Translations under genes and position numbers: made by a program
Shown here: in pieces, positions 10,029 to 21,683 of the stretch
Position numbering within the stretch: position 1 is the first letter of the stretch
Layout of the letters: every line of letters begins with the position of its first letter
Assembly: GCA_037013495.1 (NCBI GenBank)
Contig: CM072807.1
Location: 6,772,001 to 6,836,000, forward strand
Length of the DNA stretch: 64,000 nucleotides
DNA from: Hippophae tibetana
Lineage: Eukaryota; Streptophyta; Magnoliopsida; Rosales; Elaeagnaceae
Direction: 5' to 3'
The notes under the pieces: generated by a model
Seen by the model: the letters and a program-made list of their open reading frames with translations, nothing else
What the model was told of the DNA's origin: nothing
Database searches by the model: none

Positions 10029-11950
10029 AGGATTAAAATTTAAAGGTTATACAAGTTATCATTTACATGCATATGTAAATATAGGAGCTAATATATGTGT
10101 AGCTAGTAAATATATATTTTCAGAAGAACTCTACAAACAAGTACCAAAAACATTAATCGTAAGAATTGCTAACAATATTACAATAGATCTTAATAAAGTA
10201 TCAAAAGATACATATATAATGACAAGAGAAGAGAAATTTCATATATCTACCATATATCAGTAAAAAACAGGAGTTAATTTATTAATAGAAAATAATTTTC
10301 TAAACTTATATCAATCTTTTATATAATATTTAGAAAAAATTAGTCTAACAACATTAGATGATGAAACTATTTATATGTCAAAAATAAGAAAATCTTTAAC
10401 TTTATCAAATTCAATTTTTATGCAATAACATAAAATCGAAAATGTGATGAGATAGGCATAAAGTAGCAATAAAAATCTTATTTAGAAAATATTTCATTAA
10501 ATATAGGAGAAAAAGAAAAAAAAAATTATTAATCAAATCTAGGAAGATAAATCTTTAATTGGTATCAAAATATTATTAAAAACAATACGCTTAGAAAATC
10601 CTTTAGATTCAAAAATAAATAAATCTAAAATGATTGCTAACATAAAAATAAGAGAACCTAATAAAATCATTAGAGTAAAACTTGTGATTTATATCCTAGA
10701 AGACATAATTGAATTTAAAAAATAAATTCAAGAACTTTTGAAATTACAAGTCATAATACTAAGTAATTAATCTCACTCTTAGTTGAAAAAGAAGTTGAAA
10801 AAAAAGAGAAAAAAAAGAATGATAATAAACTTCAAAGCACTAAATAAAAAAATTATTGATGATAGATACTTTATTCCAAAGAAAGAAGTATTGTTATTAC
10901 TAAAAAAAGAGAAGAAATACTTTTCAAGTTTTGATTGCAAAAATAGATTTTAGTAAATAAGATTGGATGATAAATCTTAAAAACTAATGACATTTAGTTG
11001 TCTCAAAGGATGATTATAATGGACTATTATGTCATTTGAATTAAAATAAACTCTAGATATCTTTTAAAGGTATATTGATAACATCTTTAAGAAATTATAA
11101 AATATTTATTGTGTTTACATAAATGATATTTTGATTTTTAGTAATGAATTAAATAAATATTATTTGAATATTATTAATATTCTATAAGAATGTAAGAAAG
11201 AAGATATAGTGCTTTATGAGAAGAAAGCATAAGTTGCTTAACAAAAAATTAAGTATTTAGGGTTAGAAATCAAATATGAAAATCATAGTTTATAGCCAAT
11301 ATTCTAAATAACATTCAAAGATTTTCTAATGAACTAACGATAAAAATCGGTTACAAAGATTTTTAAGATGTTTAACGTATGTTGAAACATATTTCAAGAA
11401 ACTTGCAGAAATATGAAAACCTTCACCAACAAAAATTGAAAAAAGATCATGTTTGATAATTGACATAACAAAATACTTTGTACATAGATAAGGTAAAAAT
11501 ATAAGTAATTTTTTTACTAACTTTATACCATCTTAGTCTAGATGATAAAATGATAATGGAAATAAATGTTTCACATGAATATTAAAAAGCAGTTTTAAAA
11601 GCAAAAGTAGATGACAAAGATGAATATCTTTGTAGATATACATCTAGATTTTCCATGGTCTAGAATTAAATTATCACAGTAATGAAAATGAATACTTAGA
11701 TATAAAAAGCTATTAAAATTTTTATAATATATATAATAAGTTCTAGATTCATTGTCAGAACCGATAATAAGAATTTTAGTTATTTTTTAAGAACTAATAT
11801 TGTATGTGGTTATAAAAAAAGAAGATTAGTCAAATAGAAATAGTGGTTTAATCACTATAATTTTGATGTCAAACATCTTCCATGAAATAAGAATAGTTTC
11901 ACAGATGCTTTTATAAGAGAAGTATCACTTTTAATTATTTTTATTTTTGC
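10029..11950 (+). pseudogene. Protease-reverse transcriptase-RNase H region of pararetrovirus copy A
   Basis: The protease segment (from about 10029) reads AYVNIGANICVASKYIF; the catalytic Asp codon position at 10078-10080 is AAT (Asn). RT text follows from about 10830 (INFKALNKKIIDDRYFIPKK-like), with the active-site box at 11116-11127 reading YIND rather than YIDD, then NRLQRFLRCLTYVETYFKKL. RNase H text near 11750 reads FIVRTDNKNFSYFL, followed by FNHYNFDVKHLP. Many stops and frame changes occur throughout. Both catalytic replacements would inactivate the enzymes, in agreement with long neutral decay. Confidence 0.8.
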
Positions 11951-12269
11951 AGAAATGAAACATCTTGATACAAAGATCAAGATAAAAGAAAATTAGATAA
12001 GAATCCTTCCCAAACAATTTAGGGTTTTATACCTAGAGAAGTCTCTTTTAGAGACAAAAATTAAACAGGAAGAACTTGATAATTCAAAACCAACATTAGA
12101 GTCCAAAAACTCTAAAGAGAAATCCACCTTAAAAATTTATTCTAAGGAACATAAAACATCTTAAGAAAGAATCTAAAATGAGAAGAAAGAATCTAACAGT
12201 TCAAAAGAGAGTAATCCCTTTGAATAGGAAAAGAGAAAAACTCAATTGGATTGAAAAAGCATAAAAAGA

Positions 12270-13550
12270 AAAAAAGAAAAAAAACTTTTGTGGTCTATAA
12301 TGATTCGAAATCAAGAATTTACAACAATTGGCTTGAAGCAAATAGATCTATTATCGGATTTAGTGAAATAACTAATAGAGCTTTTACTAATAGAATATAA
12401 GTTGAAGACAATTATGCTAACTATAAAGTATCAAAACTAATAACTTTAGAGGATATAGTTAAAAATTACTCTACAATATCACAATAACGACTATCGCCAC
12501 CAAGCATGTTGAAGACCCTAGAAAAGATAGTATGATTACCAGTATTATTTAGAGAAACGACTCTTATAGAGACAATAAAAATAGTATAACTACCAATACT
12601 ATTTAGGAAAACATCACATGAATACATTGATCATTGAAGATGAAAAAAATAAATATATAAATTTAACTAAACCACAATAGTTGAGTCTTTATAACTTAGC
12701 GAGAAAATCTAATCAGGAATATATCGAAGATATGACATTTTATATAACAGGAAAAGAATTCTCTACAGGCAGTAAATTTAATATTCTTGAAAGAGTTGAT
12801 TTAATTTTTGTTTATAAAGCTATCCATGCAGGTTTAATTGAGAACTTATATTTAGGAATTAATTTAAATGAACTAAATTATTTTCCTAAATTTTTTAAGA
12901 AAGTTATTAAGAACTTTAGGAAGAAGATAAGAGCAGGTGACAAACCTGTATATCTCATATTTTTCAATTCACTTATGGACTATAATGAAGAATGTTGCGT
13001 TAGTCTACACCATTTTATCAAATTAGATATTTTTAACACTAATAGGAAAGTTACAAAATCAAAGAAATTTTCAGAAAATGAATTCAATACAGATGAACTC
13101 TATATTCTAAGAGAATATATACTAAGTCAAATTTACCATAAACTTAAAAAAATTAATAATTCTTCTGAAGTCAAAGTAAATTACTCTACTAGTAAGGTTA
13201 TAATTACTTTCTATAACAATATGACCATCACTAAAGAAGATGTTGAAACAAATTTTAACAGTAATAATCTAAAATTTTGTCAAGAAACGAGGAATGTATT
13301 TTGTTTTTACGCTAAGAAACTCTTAAGAATCACAAATACATTTACTACATTAGAGATCAAGAAGATAAAGATGCAACATCATTTATGAAATCAAAAGGAT
13401 TATCAGTAAAAAAACAACAAAGATGGATTAAAGATAAAGATGGATTAAAGATGTAGAACCCACATCTTTAATTTGCAGACCATGCCAAGGAAATGAAAGA
13501 CTAAGATTCAAAAACAAAAAAAATAAAAAGTTAGATGAATTATTAAAATA
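12270..13550 (+). pseudogene. Transactivator/viroplasmin-like region of pararetrovirus copy A
   Basis: Near 12288-12440 the frame reads FVVYNDSKSRIYNNWLEANR, resembling the small viroplasmin fold shared by caulimovirid inclusion-body proteins and RNase H1 N-termini. A 235-codon open stretch then runs 12681-13388 (starting at a TTG, so not a true start), and ICRPCQGNERLRF follows at about 13470. Position after RNase H and length fit the transactivator gene of viruses with a separate sixth gene. The open stretch is the longest intact viral frame in the window. A host-gene origin is less likely, because codon and base composition match the flanking viral text. Confidence 0.6.
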
Positions 13551-13720
13551 GGGGCAAATTAATGATTTTTCACTATTGTAAATATGGATTCTTTTTCCTA
13601 CAAAGAGAATCTTTATTTCCATTATTTGTACAAAGCTTCAACAATAGGAAACTCTATACTCGAGAAATTATTCATCTATCAACTATATATCTAGAAATTA
13701 TGAGTGATTAAGAATATCTT

Positions 13721-14400
13721 CAAGGTTCTTAGTTGATTTTTATAATTGTAATAATTATTATTATTATGAATAAAATAGAGTGCATCACTCTTTTTTATTT
13801 TTTAGTAACTCTAAATTAGACATCATACTATATGGATACAAATACTTTACTCTTACTATAAGAGTATTAATGTTTGAGTAAAACGAGACATATCAAGTAT
13901 AACAAAAAAAGATGAACAACAAAAGAGAAGATCATGATAGATCTATTAAATACAGATATGATAAATATAATTATAAGTTAATTAAGAATCTTGAATAATT
14001 AAATATTTATAAAAATAATAAATAAGAAAATGAATATAAAGAAATTAGCCACAAGTTTGTTTGAGAATAAACATAAAAAAATTATAAAAATAAAATAATA
14101 TTTTGATAAGAAACTTAAAATTTTACCTTTAAATAATAATATACAAGAAATAATAATTAACGATATAAAATAATTAGTCATAATTTGGTATCAAATTCAT
14201 AGAAATGAAAAATATATTATTACATGAAAAGTCAATGATATCGATTATTCAAGAATATTAGTTATATTAACTTAAAAAATAGAGGATATTAATTTTTTTT
14301 TTCTTTTTATAAAAATCGACATACATCGAGATATAATAAAATTCAGTAACATAGTCATATTTTTCCTAAATATACCATTCATCTACTCTTTGTTTCTTAG
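13721..14400. other. AT-rich DNA downstream of viral copy A
   Basis: An AATAAAATAG sequence near 13770 may be the viral polyadenylation area. A lysine-rich stretch (DRSIKYRYDKYNYKLIKNLE) near 13930-13996 may be further viral text. No domain was recognised. Confidence 0.4.
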
Positions 14401-14450
14401 ACTTGGTCTTTACTTTACAAAATCGCGCGCTCTCTCTCAATGCTTGACTT

Positions 14451-14505
14451 GGTTTAGGCTAAAACGCATACACAAATCAAAAGGTTTAGGCTAAAGCGCA
14501 TCCAC
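14451..14505 (+). repeat. Direct repeat upstream of the kinase gene
   Basis: GGTTTAGGCTAAAACGCATAC at 14451 recurs at 14483 with two changes over 23 bases, a period of 32. It lies about 300 bp upstream of the kinase start codon, so it may be in the promoter. Confidence 0.7.
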
Positions 14506-14766
14506 ATTAAAATAAAATACTTAAAACTAGTGGGAAAAGAAGAGGAGGAATTCAAAGGTCAAAGCTAATTAAAATAATATTTTTGAATAGAAATTAAGAG
14601 AAAAGAGGCCCATTTTGTTGCTGAAAGAGAGAGGTTGATCATTACCATCAGAGTTGAAAACTTTTTTCATCATTATTATTAGTTCAATACCTTCATTTCT
14701 CTTACTCGTTCTCTAAAACCTGTATAGAACGGATTCACAAAATTTTACAAGAAGAAAAGGGTAAAT

Positions 14767-17667
14767 ATGGGAATTTGCTGGGGTTCTCCGGTTGAAAACC
14801 CAACTCAAACTCCTAGTACTACTGGTCATCTCAGCTCAGGTACTTCCATTTCTTTTATTTTTCAAAAATTGATCTGGTTTTGTTCATTTTTTTTATCTAC
14901 TAGAATTGAAAGCAGAGCAATCTCTTCTTCTATTAGTTATATTGCAAGCAATCTTTTTGGGATTACGATGTTCATGAATTGGTTTTTTCTTCTTCTTTAT
15001 TTGTTTTAATTTCTTAGAATTTTTTATTTATAAAAGAAGACTTGATTTCCATGTAATTTACTAAACTGCCATTATTTTCTTATTTTTGAGTTGATTTTAA
15101 TTTTCTAATTTTGAATATTCTACATGTTTTATAGCAGTTATTTCCCAGACAACTACTAGTAATGGAAATTCTTCAGGGAGTAGCAATATCTCAAAGAATA
15201 GCAGATTCTCAGTGGTGAGCTGTGATGAGGCTTATTCTAATGGAGAGATATTACCTTCAGCGAATTTGAGGATTTTCACTTTTGCAGAACTAAAGGCTAC
15301 AACTAAAAACTTTAGAGCTGATACAGTGCTTGGGGAAGGTGGATTTGGAAAAGTTTTTAAAGGTTGGTTGGATGAGAAGGTTCCTGGAAAGACTGGAAGT
15401 GGTACAGTTATTGCTGTTAAAAAGTTGAATTCTGAGAGCTTGCAAGGACTTGAGGAATGGCAGGTAATGTAATTCTATTGGATTTCATGGGCAAAAGAGT
15501 ATATAAGGCACTGTTTGGACTTGCTTATCTCTTTCGAGGAAAGTGTTTTGGTGACAAGTTGTTTTCAGACAAAAAATTAGGTGTTTGGCATGGAAAATGC
15601 ATCTAAAAAAAAAGTAAAAACTACTTCAAATTGTTTTTGAAAGCACATTGCCAAACCCCAAACACTACTAGAAGTATTTTGCCCGTTTAAAAACATTTTC
15701 CTTCTAAAGGAGTAGTTGTTAATTTTACTGATGTTGCCTGAGTTCTTTTTCTTTCTCATAAAAATGACTTGATATTTGTGTTTTGAAATGCATTTTGAAT
15801 ACAGAAAATGATTTATATCTCAACTTAATACATGCATCGATTCCCATGACACAATTTAATTGGCCTTGTTAGTATACCACATCCCAAACTTCAAATCAAA
15901 TCAAATCAAATATTGGCACATCACTTGATCGATACTACCTTTATGCATATAGCATTAATCCATGAATGCGAAATCATGGTTGAAATTTTGAAGGCTGCAG
16001 TCTCCTAGTTGTCAGCTCACTTTAAACTACAGTGTGGGATTAGTTAATTTGGTTGATGCTTATGCATGATTAATTTTAGAAATGTTATGTTTTGTGTGTA
16101 ATGTGAAGATAAATCCTGAATTTGTGATTAACTTCAGCAATGTATCAAGTTCTTGTCAGCATGGAGTTAAGTTATCTGATATATATGCCCTGTGCTGGTC
16201 TGATTTATCTTTATTGATGCAGTCAGAGATAAATTTCTTAGGGAGGCTCTCACATCCAAACCTTGTAAAGCTGTTGGGATACTGTTGGGAGGATAAAGAG
16301 CTTCTTCTCGTATATGAGTTTATGCAAAAGGGCAGCCTCGAAAATCATCTATTTGGAAGTAAGAGCAATTAAACAGAAATTTTATTTATGCTTGCTAGTT
16401 TATGTTCTTCTTAGTAGGTTTATGAAGCTTTTAACTTGTTCAGGAGGTGCAGCTGTTCAGCCACTCTCGTGGGATATACGACTTAAGGTTGCAACTGGAG
16501 CAGCTCGAGGCCTTTCTTTTTTACATACATCAGACAAGAAAGTCATTTACAGAGATTTCAAAGCTTCAAATATACTACTTGATGGGGTAAATCTCTTGTT
16601 CATCTATCTACATCTTATGTTAAAATTAAGGATTACGGAAAGAGTTTCAATTCATTATATTGTCATGTTTTAACTGAAGGAAAAATAATAGAACTTGAGG
16701 TGTTTCAGTTTGGACTAAAATTTAGCCCAACATCTCTCTTTTTTGCTACGTTGGGCTATGTAATCATGTACAGCTTATCTAGAGTCTATCCCATGGTTTT
16801 AGGACCGGAATAACTTTTTTCAATAAATCATTACTCACTCAGATGATTGTACTTGTGGGCTTTTGCTTTTAAAAAGGAACAGGATGATGCTTGTTCAGAA
16901 TTTAAAAGTAGAAAAATATGAGATGATTTTTGGTGAGAAAGATTAGGAAAATATTGTACTCATTCTACCTTTTGATTTTACTTGCAGTTCTATAATGCGA
17001 AGATTTCTGACTTTGGCTTGGCTAAATTTGGTCCTTCAGCTAGTCAATCACATGTGACAACACGAGTAATGGGCACACATGGTTATGCTGCTCCTGAATA
17101 TATTGCCACAGGTAATCCCATATTTGTATTGAGCTTGTATGCTAAAGCCCAATTGATGGTTCGGTTTGTCTCAAATTTTTGACCCTGATCCCATGCTTTA
17201 CTGATCGAACAGGTCATCTGTATGTGAAGAGTGATGTTTATGGGTTTGGAGTTGTTTTGATAGAGATACTAACAGGCTTAAGGGCACTTGACACTAATCG
17301 TCCAGGCGGGAAACATAGTTTGGTAGATTGGATAAAACCACACTTATCGGATAGAAGAAAATTGAGAAACATTATGGACTCTGGATTGGAAGGAAGATAT
17401 CCATCCAAAGCTGCATTTCATATAGCTCAACTTGCAATAAAATGTATCGAATCAGAACACAAGCACAGGCCTTCTATGAAAGATGTTGTGGAGACACTGG
17501 AAAGGATTCAAGCTGCTGGTGAAAAACCAAGAGAGCCTAGGAGTAAGAGTAATGCCACTCGTCCTATGACTCATCGGCAAGGCCAGGAACCTTTGCGTCA
17601 TGTCTCACCACTTCATCCTCGGCAAGATTTGGTCCGTGCCTATCAACACTCACCAAGAACAAGGTGA
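14767..17667 (+). CDS. Receptor-like cytoplasmic kinase, subfamily VII (PBL / CST-PIX13-like), six exons
   Basis: Exons 14767-14839, 15138-15463, 16223-16358, 16444-16586, 16988-17111 and 17213-17667 join in phase to 1257 nt, 418 aa. The start MGICWGSP offers N-myristoylation at Gly2 and acylation at Cys4, fitting plasma-membrane anchoring. A Ser/Thr/Asn-rich leader is followed by the kinase domain: glycine loop GEGGFGKV (90-97), ATP lysine in AVKK (Lys119), catalytic loop YRDFKASN (Asp216), DFG at 234-236, and activation segment [15 protein letters not shown]. There is no signal peptide or membrane span. [10 protein letters not shown] and the NSESLQG segment resemble CAST AWAY/PIX13-type members. 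Members of this family phosphorylate Ser/Thr and relay receptor-kinase signals; the specific pathway cannot be inferred. All introns are GT-AG and nothing is broken. Confidence 0.95.
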
Positions 17668-17830
17668 CTTTGACTGAATGCTGTCTGCAGACCTGTCTTT
17701 GCAGTATAGCTGCTTTCTTGAAGCAATTTGCTTGTATGAGCCACGTCGAACAGATTCATTTCTTCATTTATATATCTTGGAAGTTAGAATGAGCTTGATC
17801 TCATTCATTTAGCTGCTTGCATTATGTATT

Positions 17831-17932
17831 TGTGTGTATATATATATTTTGGTACTCATGTCTAACTAATATGCTCAGCAATTATATATATATACATGTT
17901 GGTACTCACATCTAGCAAATATGCTCAGCAAT
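17831..17932 (+). repeat. 50-bp tandem duplication in the kinase 3' region
   Basis: A TA-rich stretch followed by GGTACTCATGTCTA and ATATGCTCAGCAAT occurs at about 17831-17882 and again at 17881-17932, with a few changes. It lies 160 bp after the stop codon, within the likely 3' UTR. Confidence 0.75.
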
Positions 17933-19492
17933 TTGGTTTAAGCTTCTTGGATAGAGATTAAAGATGTTAAGAGTGTTATTGCCCTTAGTAATTTAAAAGT
18001 CTATATTCAAAATGATGGCAAAGAGTTTTGTGACTAGCTATGACATTATCTCTTTTATTTTACGCCTTGTTTTAGCAAAGCAGACTCCTTTAAAGTGAGC
18101 AAAAAGCTCATGATTTGGTAAAGATTGCTCTAATTTCACTAAAAATTTGTGTAGTTTAGCCAATTTCATCTCGCAACCAAATTCCATAACATAAAGTTTG
18201 GTGTGGCTGTTCTTATAACACATGACCACTAACTTTTATGCAAGTGTATAATGAGAGTACGAATTATAGAGATCAATCACTTCTACACAAATTTTGTAAA
18301 CATGTATGTATATTATTGAAACAACTTCTCATTGAATATTTTAACAAGAACCAGGGAAAGAAGAAGACGAAAGAATTTAATAACAAATTAACAACAAAAT
18401 AGAGAAAATAAAGAAATAAAAGTTTCATCTCAAACTTATATATTGATCCTTTGTTCTATCATTTTATATACATGTATCAATTTCTTCCCATACAAATATT
18501 CCATTTACTTATAACAATAAAGTTCTCAAAGAAAATTATAAGTTACTATTTCGAAAGTAAATGACATGTATACTCTATCAATCATATGTAGAATAATTTT
18601 TTTATAAATATATTACATAATCTTTCGGAAAATATTAACATTGATCAAACATGTGATTGATAGGGATTATATTATTCTTACTTTATAAGTAATAAATAAT
18701 TTTACATATCTCACTTATTTTTAATTTTTTTTAAGCTTACTTAAAGATGATTTCACAAAATAGAGTTACACATTCTTAATTTATAATATCTTTTTTTAGT
18801 CATAATTTTTTGATCAATTAATAATTTAACTTTAGGTGATAAAATCAGGTTATCCTCTCTTCCATGTAATAAGGTTATTTTTGAATAAAAATAAATAAAT
18901 AAATAAAAATCTTGGGAATTTTTCTTAAATAAAACTAAGCTTTACCACTTCTGTTAATATTATTTAGGATGAGGTTTTGTGAATATTCTTTGTATTAATT
19001 GCTCTCTTATATTATATAAGTTATTATTTAATCTCTTAAATTTTTGTCAAAGATATCAAAGAAATACAAATTTCATTATCACTTAATATTTTAATAATGT
19101 TATACTAAATTTTTTACTATTCATTTAGTTTTTTAATAATTTTTATGATAATATATCATAACAAAATTTATTTTTAATCTCTCTTTATTTATCAATAAAA
19201 TAAAGTATTTAAAAAATAATGTTATTTTATTCAAGATTTTAATAAAAAAGTATGTACTTTTTTGATATATTTTGTAAAAATAAAATACCAAATAACACAT
19301 TCTTTGTAAAAGTAAGTAAATGTGCGGCATTTTTGTCTATTATTTATTAAATTGCATTGCATTGCAAAAGAACGGCATGTCGTTGATGGGAAAGAGATGC
19401 AAACAATAAGAAACACCTTTCCAATTCAAAGTAAACAATAAGAGAGAGAGAAATAGAAATTTGCTTAACATTTATTAATTAATCAGATTCTA

Positions 19493-19496
<4 letters not shown>
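17933..19496. other. AT-rich intergenic DNA
   Basis: This stretch lies between the kinase and the GAUT remnant. Only accidental short frames occur; no gene, RNA gene or recognised transposon was seen. Confidence 0.6.
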
Positions 19497-19540
<44 letters not shown>

Positions 19541-19541
19541 T
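19497..19541. repeat. (TA)n microsatellite
   Basis: About 19 uninterrupted TA units from 19497 to 19534, then a slightly broken tail (CATATATA). Confidence 0.95.
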
Positions 19542-19554
19542 AAAAACAGCTGTC

Positions 19555-20510
19555 ATATAAATAAGGAAGAGAAGCAGAGCACTAAATACATATCCTGTCA
19601 CAATTAAAGCACGTTCTAAACCATAATAGCAACTAATAACACGTCCTCGATAACAAGTCTTTTTTGATACTACTCAAAAAGTTATTGATTAACTTTTTCT
19701 AAAAGAATTCTTAAAGAGAAAGAGAAAGGTTTGACAGCATTAATTTGATATTTTCAGTGAGAGAGTTATAGGACAATTGTTTCTTATTCATTTATTTTCG
19801 TATATATTTTCAGTGAGAGAGTTATCAGTCAATATCAACCATTGTTTGAGTGTTAGCAGTGCCAAGGAACAAAGGTTTCCGTCTTATTTCTTTTTCCCGC
19901 CAAATATTTTACAACTTGTGTTATCTTTTATTCTGGTAGAAATGGTTTTTCCTTTGATTTAAATGGCCGTATTTGATTCACATTTATGGCGGTACAAGTT
20001 ACATTCTACACTTTTGATGCTTGCATAAAAGTTGCATTTTATGTAATGGTAAAAATATAGTTTAGAATTTGATGTTCCTTTTGCATTTTCTTACTAAAAA
20101 TCATTTTTGAACTTTGAGTGTATCCGTGCAGCTGTATACTTACATCACAGTTCGGAATAATTGATATATTTTTTGTTGTTTACTTGTGTAAGATGACCCT
20201 TACACCCCCTAACCTTATATTTACACACGGTAGTCTTTGGCTATAGTTTAGAAAACACAAAAAACACGAACTATTTGGACTTATGAAAGCATGGTTCTAA
20301 CTGATTTGCAATGGCTATAAAGGATTCATCACTTGTGTGGGATTAAGTTTCAAGTTATATATGCGTGTATGCACGTTTTATGTTGGTATAACATCCACTA
20401 ACTGATCAATCATTTATCTTTGGTTTTGTGTTATTATTAATGAATACCAATTTTAATTATTAGGTTGGCATGAATCTTTTTCATGTTTGATTACTGTGCT
20501 GTCCGAATAG
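19555..20510 (+). other. Probable 5' region of the GAUT gene, no exon assigned
   Basis: This segment is less AT-rich than its surroundings and precedes the first recognisable GAUT exon. TTTTCAGTGAGAGAGTTAT occurs twice, near 19753 and 19809. A leader exon could lie here but no coding exon can be supported. Confidence 0.35.
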
Positions 20511-20551
20511 GAAGGGGTTGCTTCTTCTCTTACTGGAGTTGACAATCCTTC

Positions 20552-20755
20552 CACTGCTACAATAATGGGTATAAAAGTTGGTTTTTAACCGACTTTAAAC
20601 AAATTTAAAGTCGGTTGTATGAACCGACTTTAAATTCAGAGACTTAAATTGTAAAGTCGGTTCATGGCATGAACCGACTCTACGTGTAGCGTCGGTTCAT
20701 GCCGTGAACCGACTCTACGTGTAGCGTCGGTTCATGCCATGAACCGACTCTACAT
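20552..20755 (+). repeat. CACTA left terminal inverted repeat and subterminal motif array
   Basis: After the CACTG end, GTCGGTT and its complement AACCGAC recur about eight times between 20585 and 20755, spaced by short palindromes such as CATGGCATG. Such subterminal arrays are the usual binding sites of the element-encoded TNPA/TNP1-type protein. Confidence 0.85.
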
Positions 20756-20956
20756 TTTATTTGTATTAATTTTTAATTTTATTTTTCGTATAATAGTATA
20801 TATAAATAACATAAAAACACTAAAATATAAATAATAATACTGAATAATTAACAATATAAATATATTTAATGACTTAATAATTAAATTTATTACAAAATCA
20901 AATAATGCATATAAATAACTTCAATTACAAATAAAATAATGTCGTCAAATTATGCC

Positions 20957-21148
20957 ATCGAGTAAGCTTGGTTGGCGTAGAATCTTGATTGGCCTTCACA
21001 AGCATTATGGGAAAAAAAGGCTGATCCATATAACAAATATTCTCCTACATACATCGAGTAAGCTTGGTTGGCGTAGAATCTTGATTGGCCTTCACAAGCA
21101 TTATGGAAAAAAAAGGCTGATCCATATAACAAATATTCTCCTACATAC
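20957..21148 (+). repeat. 96-bp tandem duplication within the CACTA
   Basis: TCGAGTAAGCTTGGTTGG begins near 20958 and again near 21054. The two 96-bp units are nearly identical (GGGAAAAAAAGG versus GGAAAAAAAAGG). As 96 is divisible by three it leaves open frames on both strands, but it lies beyond the stop of the neighbouring gene and is not thought to code. Confidence 0.9.
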
Positions 21149-21257
21149 ATGAGCACGTAAAACATACATCAAAAAAGTAGTCTAAACTTCATACGTACGA
21201 ATGAAGAAATTAAATCATTATTGAGATTAGCACGTACAACGACATTCGATGAACTCA

Positions 21258-21590
21258 TATTAGCATTATTAATCATTTGTCTATATATGAAGTTATCTAG
21301 AATCTCTACTACTATTTTTTAATGCTATATATAATGAACTCTAAATATGAAATCAATTGCATGTAACTTCGATTTCTTGGCTAAGCTTGTGTGAGTTTTG
21401 GTGCCCTTAAACATATGGAACACGTTCATATGCACCAAAACTCATACAAACCAAGAAACAAATCGGACCGACATACGTACACCTGATTTGTACATTTAGA
21501 ACTCATTATATATCATTAAAAATACTAGCAGAGATTCCAGATAAATTCATATTTATAAACAATGCATTCCCCTAAATACATGAGCATATA
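21258..21590. other. Long fold-back (imperfect inverted repeat) with MIRNA-like core hairpin
   Basis: The core stem pairs 21392-21404 with 21432-21444 (13 perfect base pairs), continues through a G-T wobble and four further pairs, and after an internal bulge pairs TTTCTTGG (21373-21380) with CCAAGAAA (21451-21458). The loop is 27 nt. Outside the core, 21328-21349 (ATATATAATGAACTCTAAAT and following) pairs with 21491-21513, and CTAGAATCTCT (21297-21307) with AGAGATTCCAG (21530-21540). The whole unit is about 330 bp with arms of about 150 bp. It lies inside the CACTA, about 100 bp beyond the stop of the minus-strand second gene. Whether it is transcribed and diced cannot be told from sequence. 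Confidence 0.7.
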
Positions 21591-21683
21591 TATGATTAAT
21601 CATCATCAACCAAGTGATTTCAGACACAAGAATAGATATAGAAGGCCAAATCATTAAAAAATTTACTGTTATGTTGTCATATG

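Larger units (their letters stand above)
8900..13720 (+). mobile_element. Endogenous pararetrovirus (Caulimoviridae-like), copy A
   Basis: A plus-strand succession of broken frames gives capsid-type knuckle, aspartic protease, reverse transcriptase, RNase H and a transactivator/viroplasmin-like region. This arrangement is seen in caulimovirid genomes and not in LTR elements; no LTRs, TSD or integrase are present. The coding text is extremely A-rich and riddled with stops, so this is an old, inactive integrated copy. No movement-protein domain was recognised upstream, so the copy is incomplete or has decayed there. Part of it recurs at 61110-63585. Genus cannot be decided by eye. Confidence 0.8.

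Noticed and set aside
12681..13388. Possible independent host gene
   Set aside because: It starts at TTG in the middle of a continuing frame and shares composition and strand with the viral text. Position after RNase H fits the viral transactivator.
15577..15759. Minus-strand frame within kinase intron 2
   Set aside because: It lies wholly in an intron whose flanking exons join perfectly; no motif.
18038..18229. A 63-codon minus-strand frame
   Set aside because: Short, without recognisable motifs or neighbours; probably chance.
19777..19962. A 61-codon frame upstream of GAUT, considered as its first exon
   Set aside because: It has no resemblance to a GAUT N-terminus, no ATG at its start and no phase match to the exon at 20511.
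20952..21165. Open frames on both strands encoding two perfect-looking 32-residue repeats
   Set aside because: They are a by-product of the 96-bp tandem duplication. They lie downstream of the CACTA second gene and have no family resemblance or splice context.
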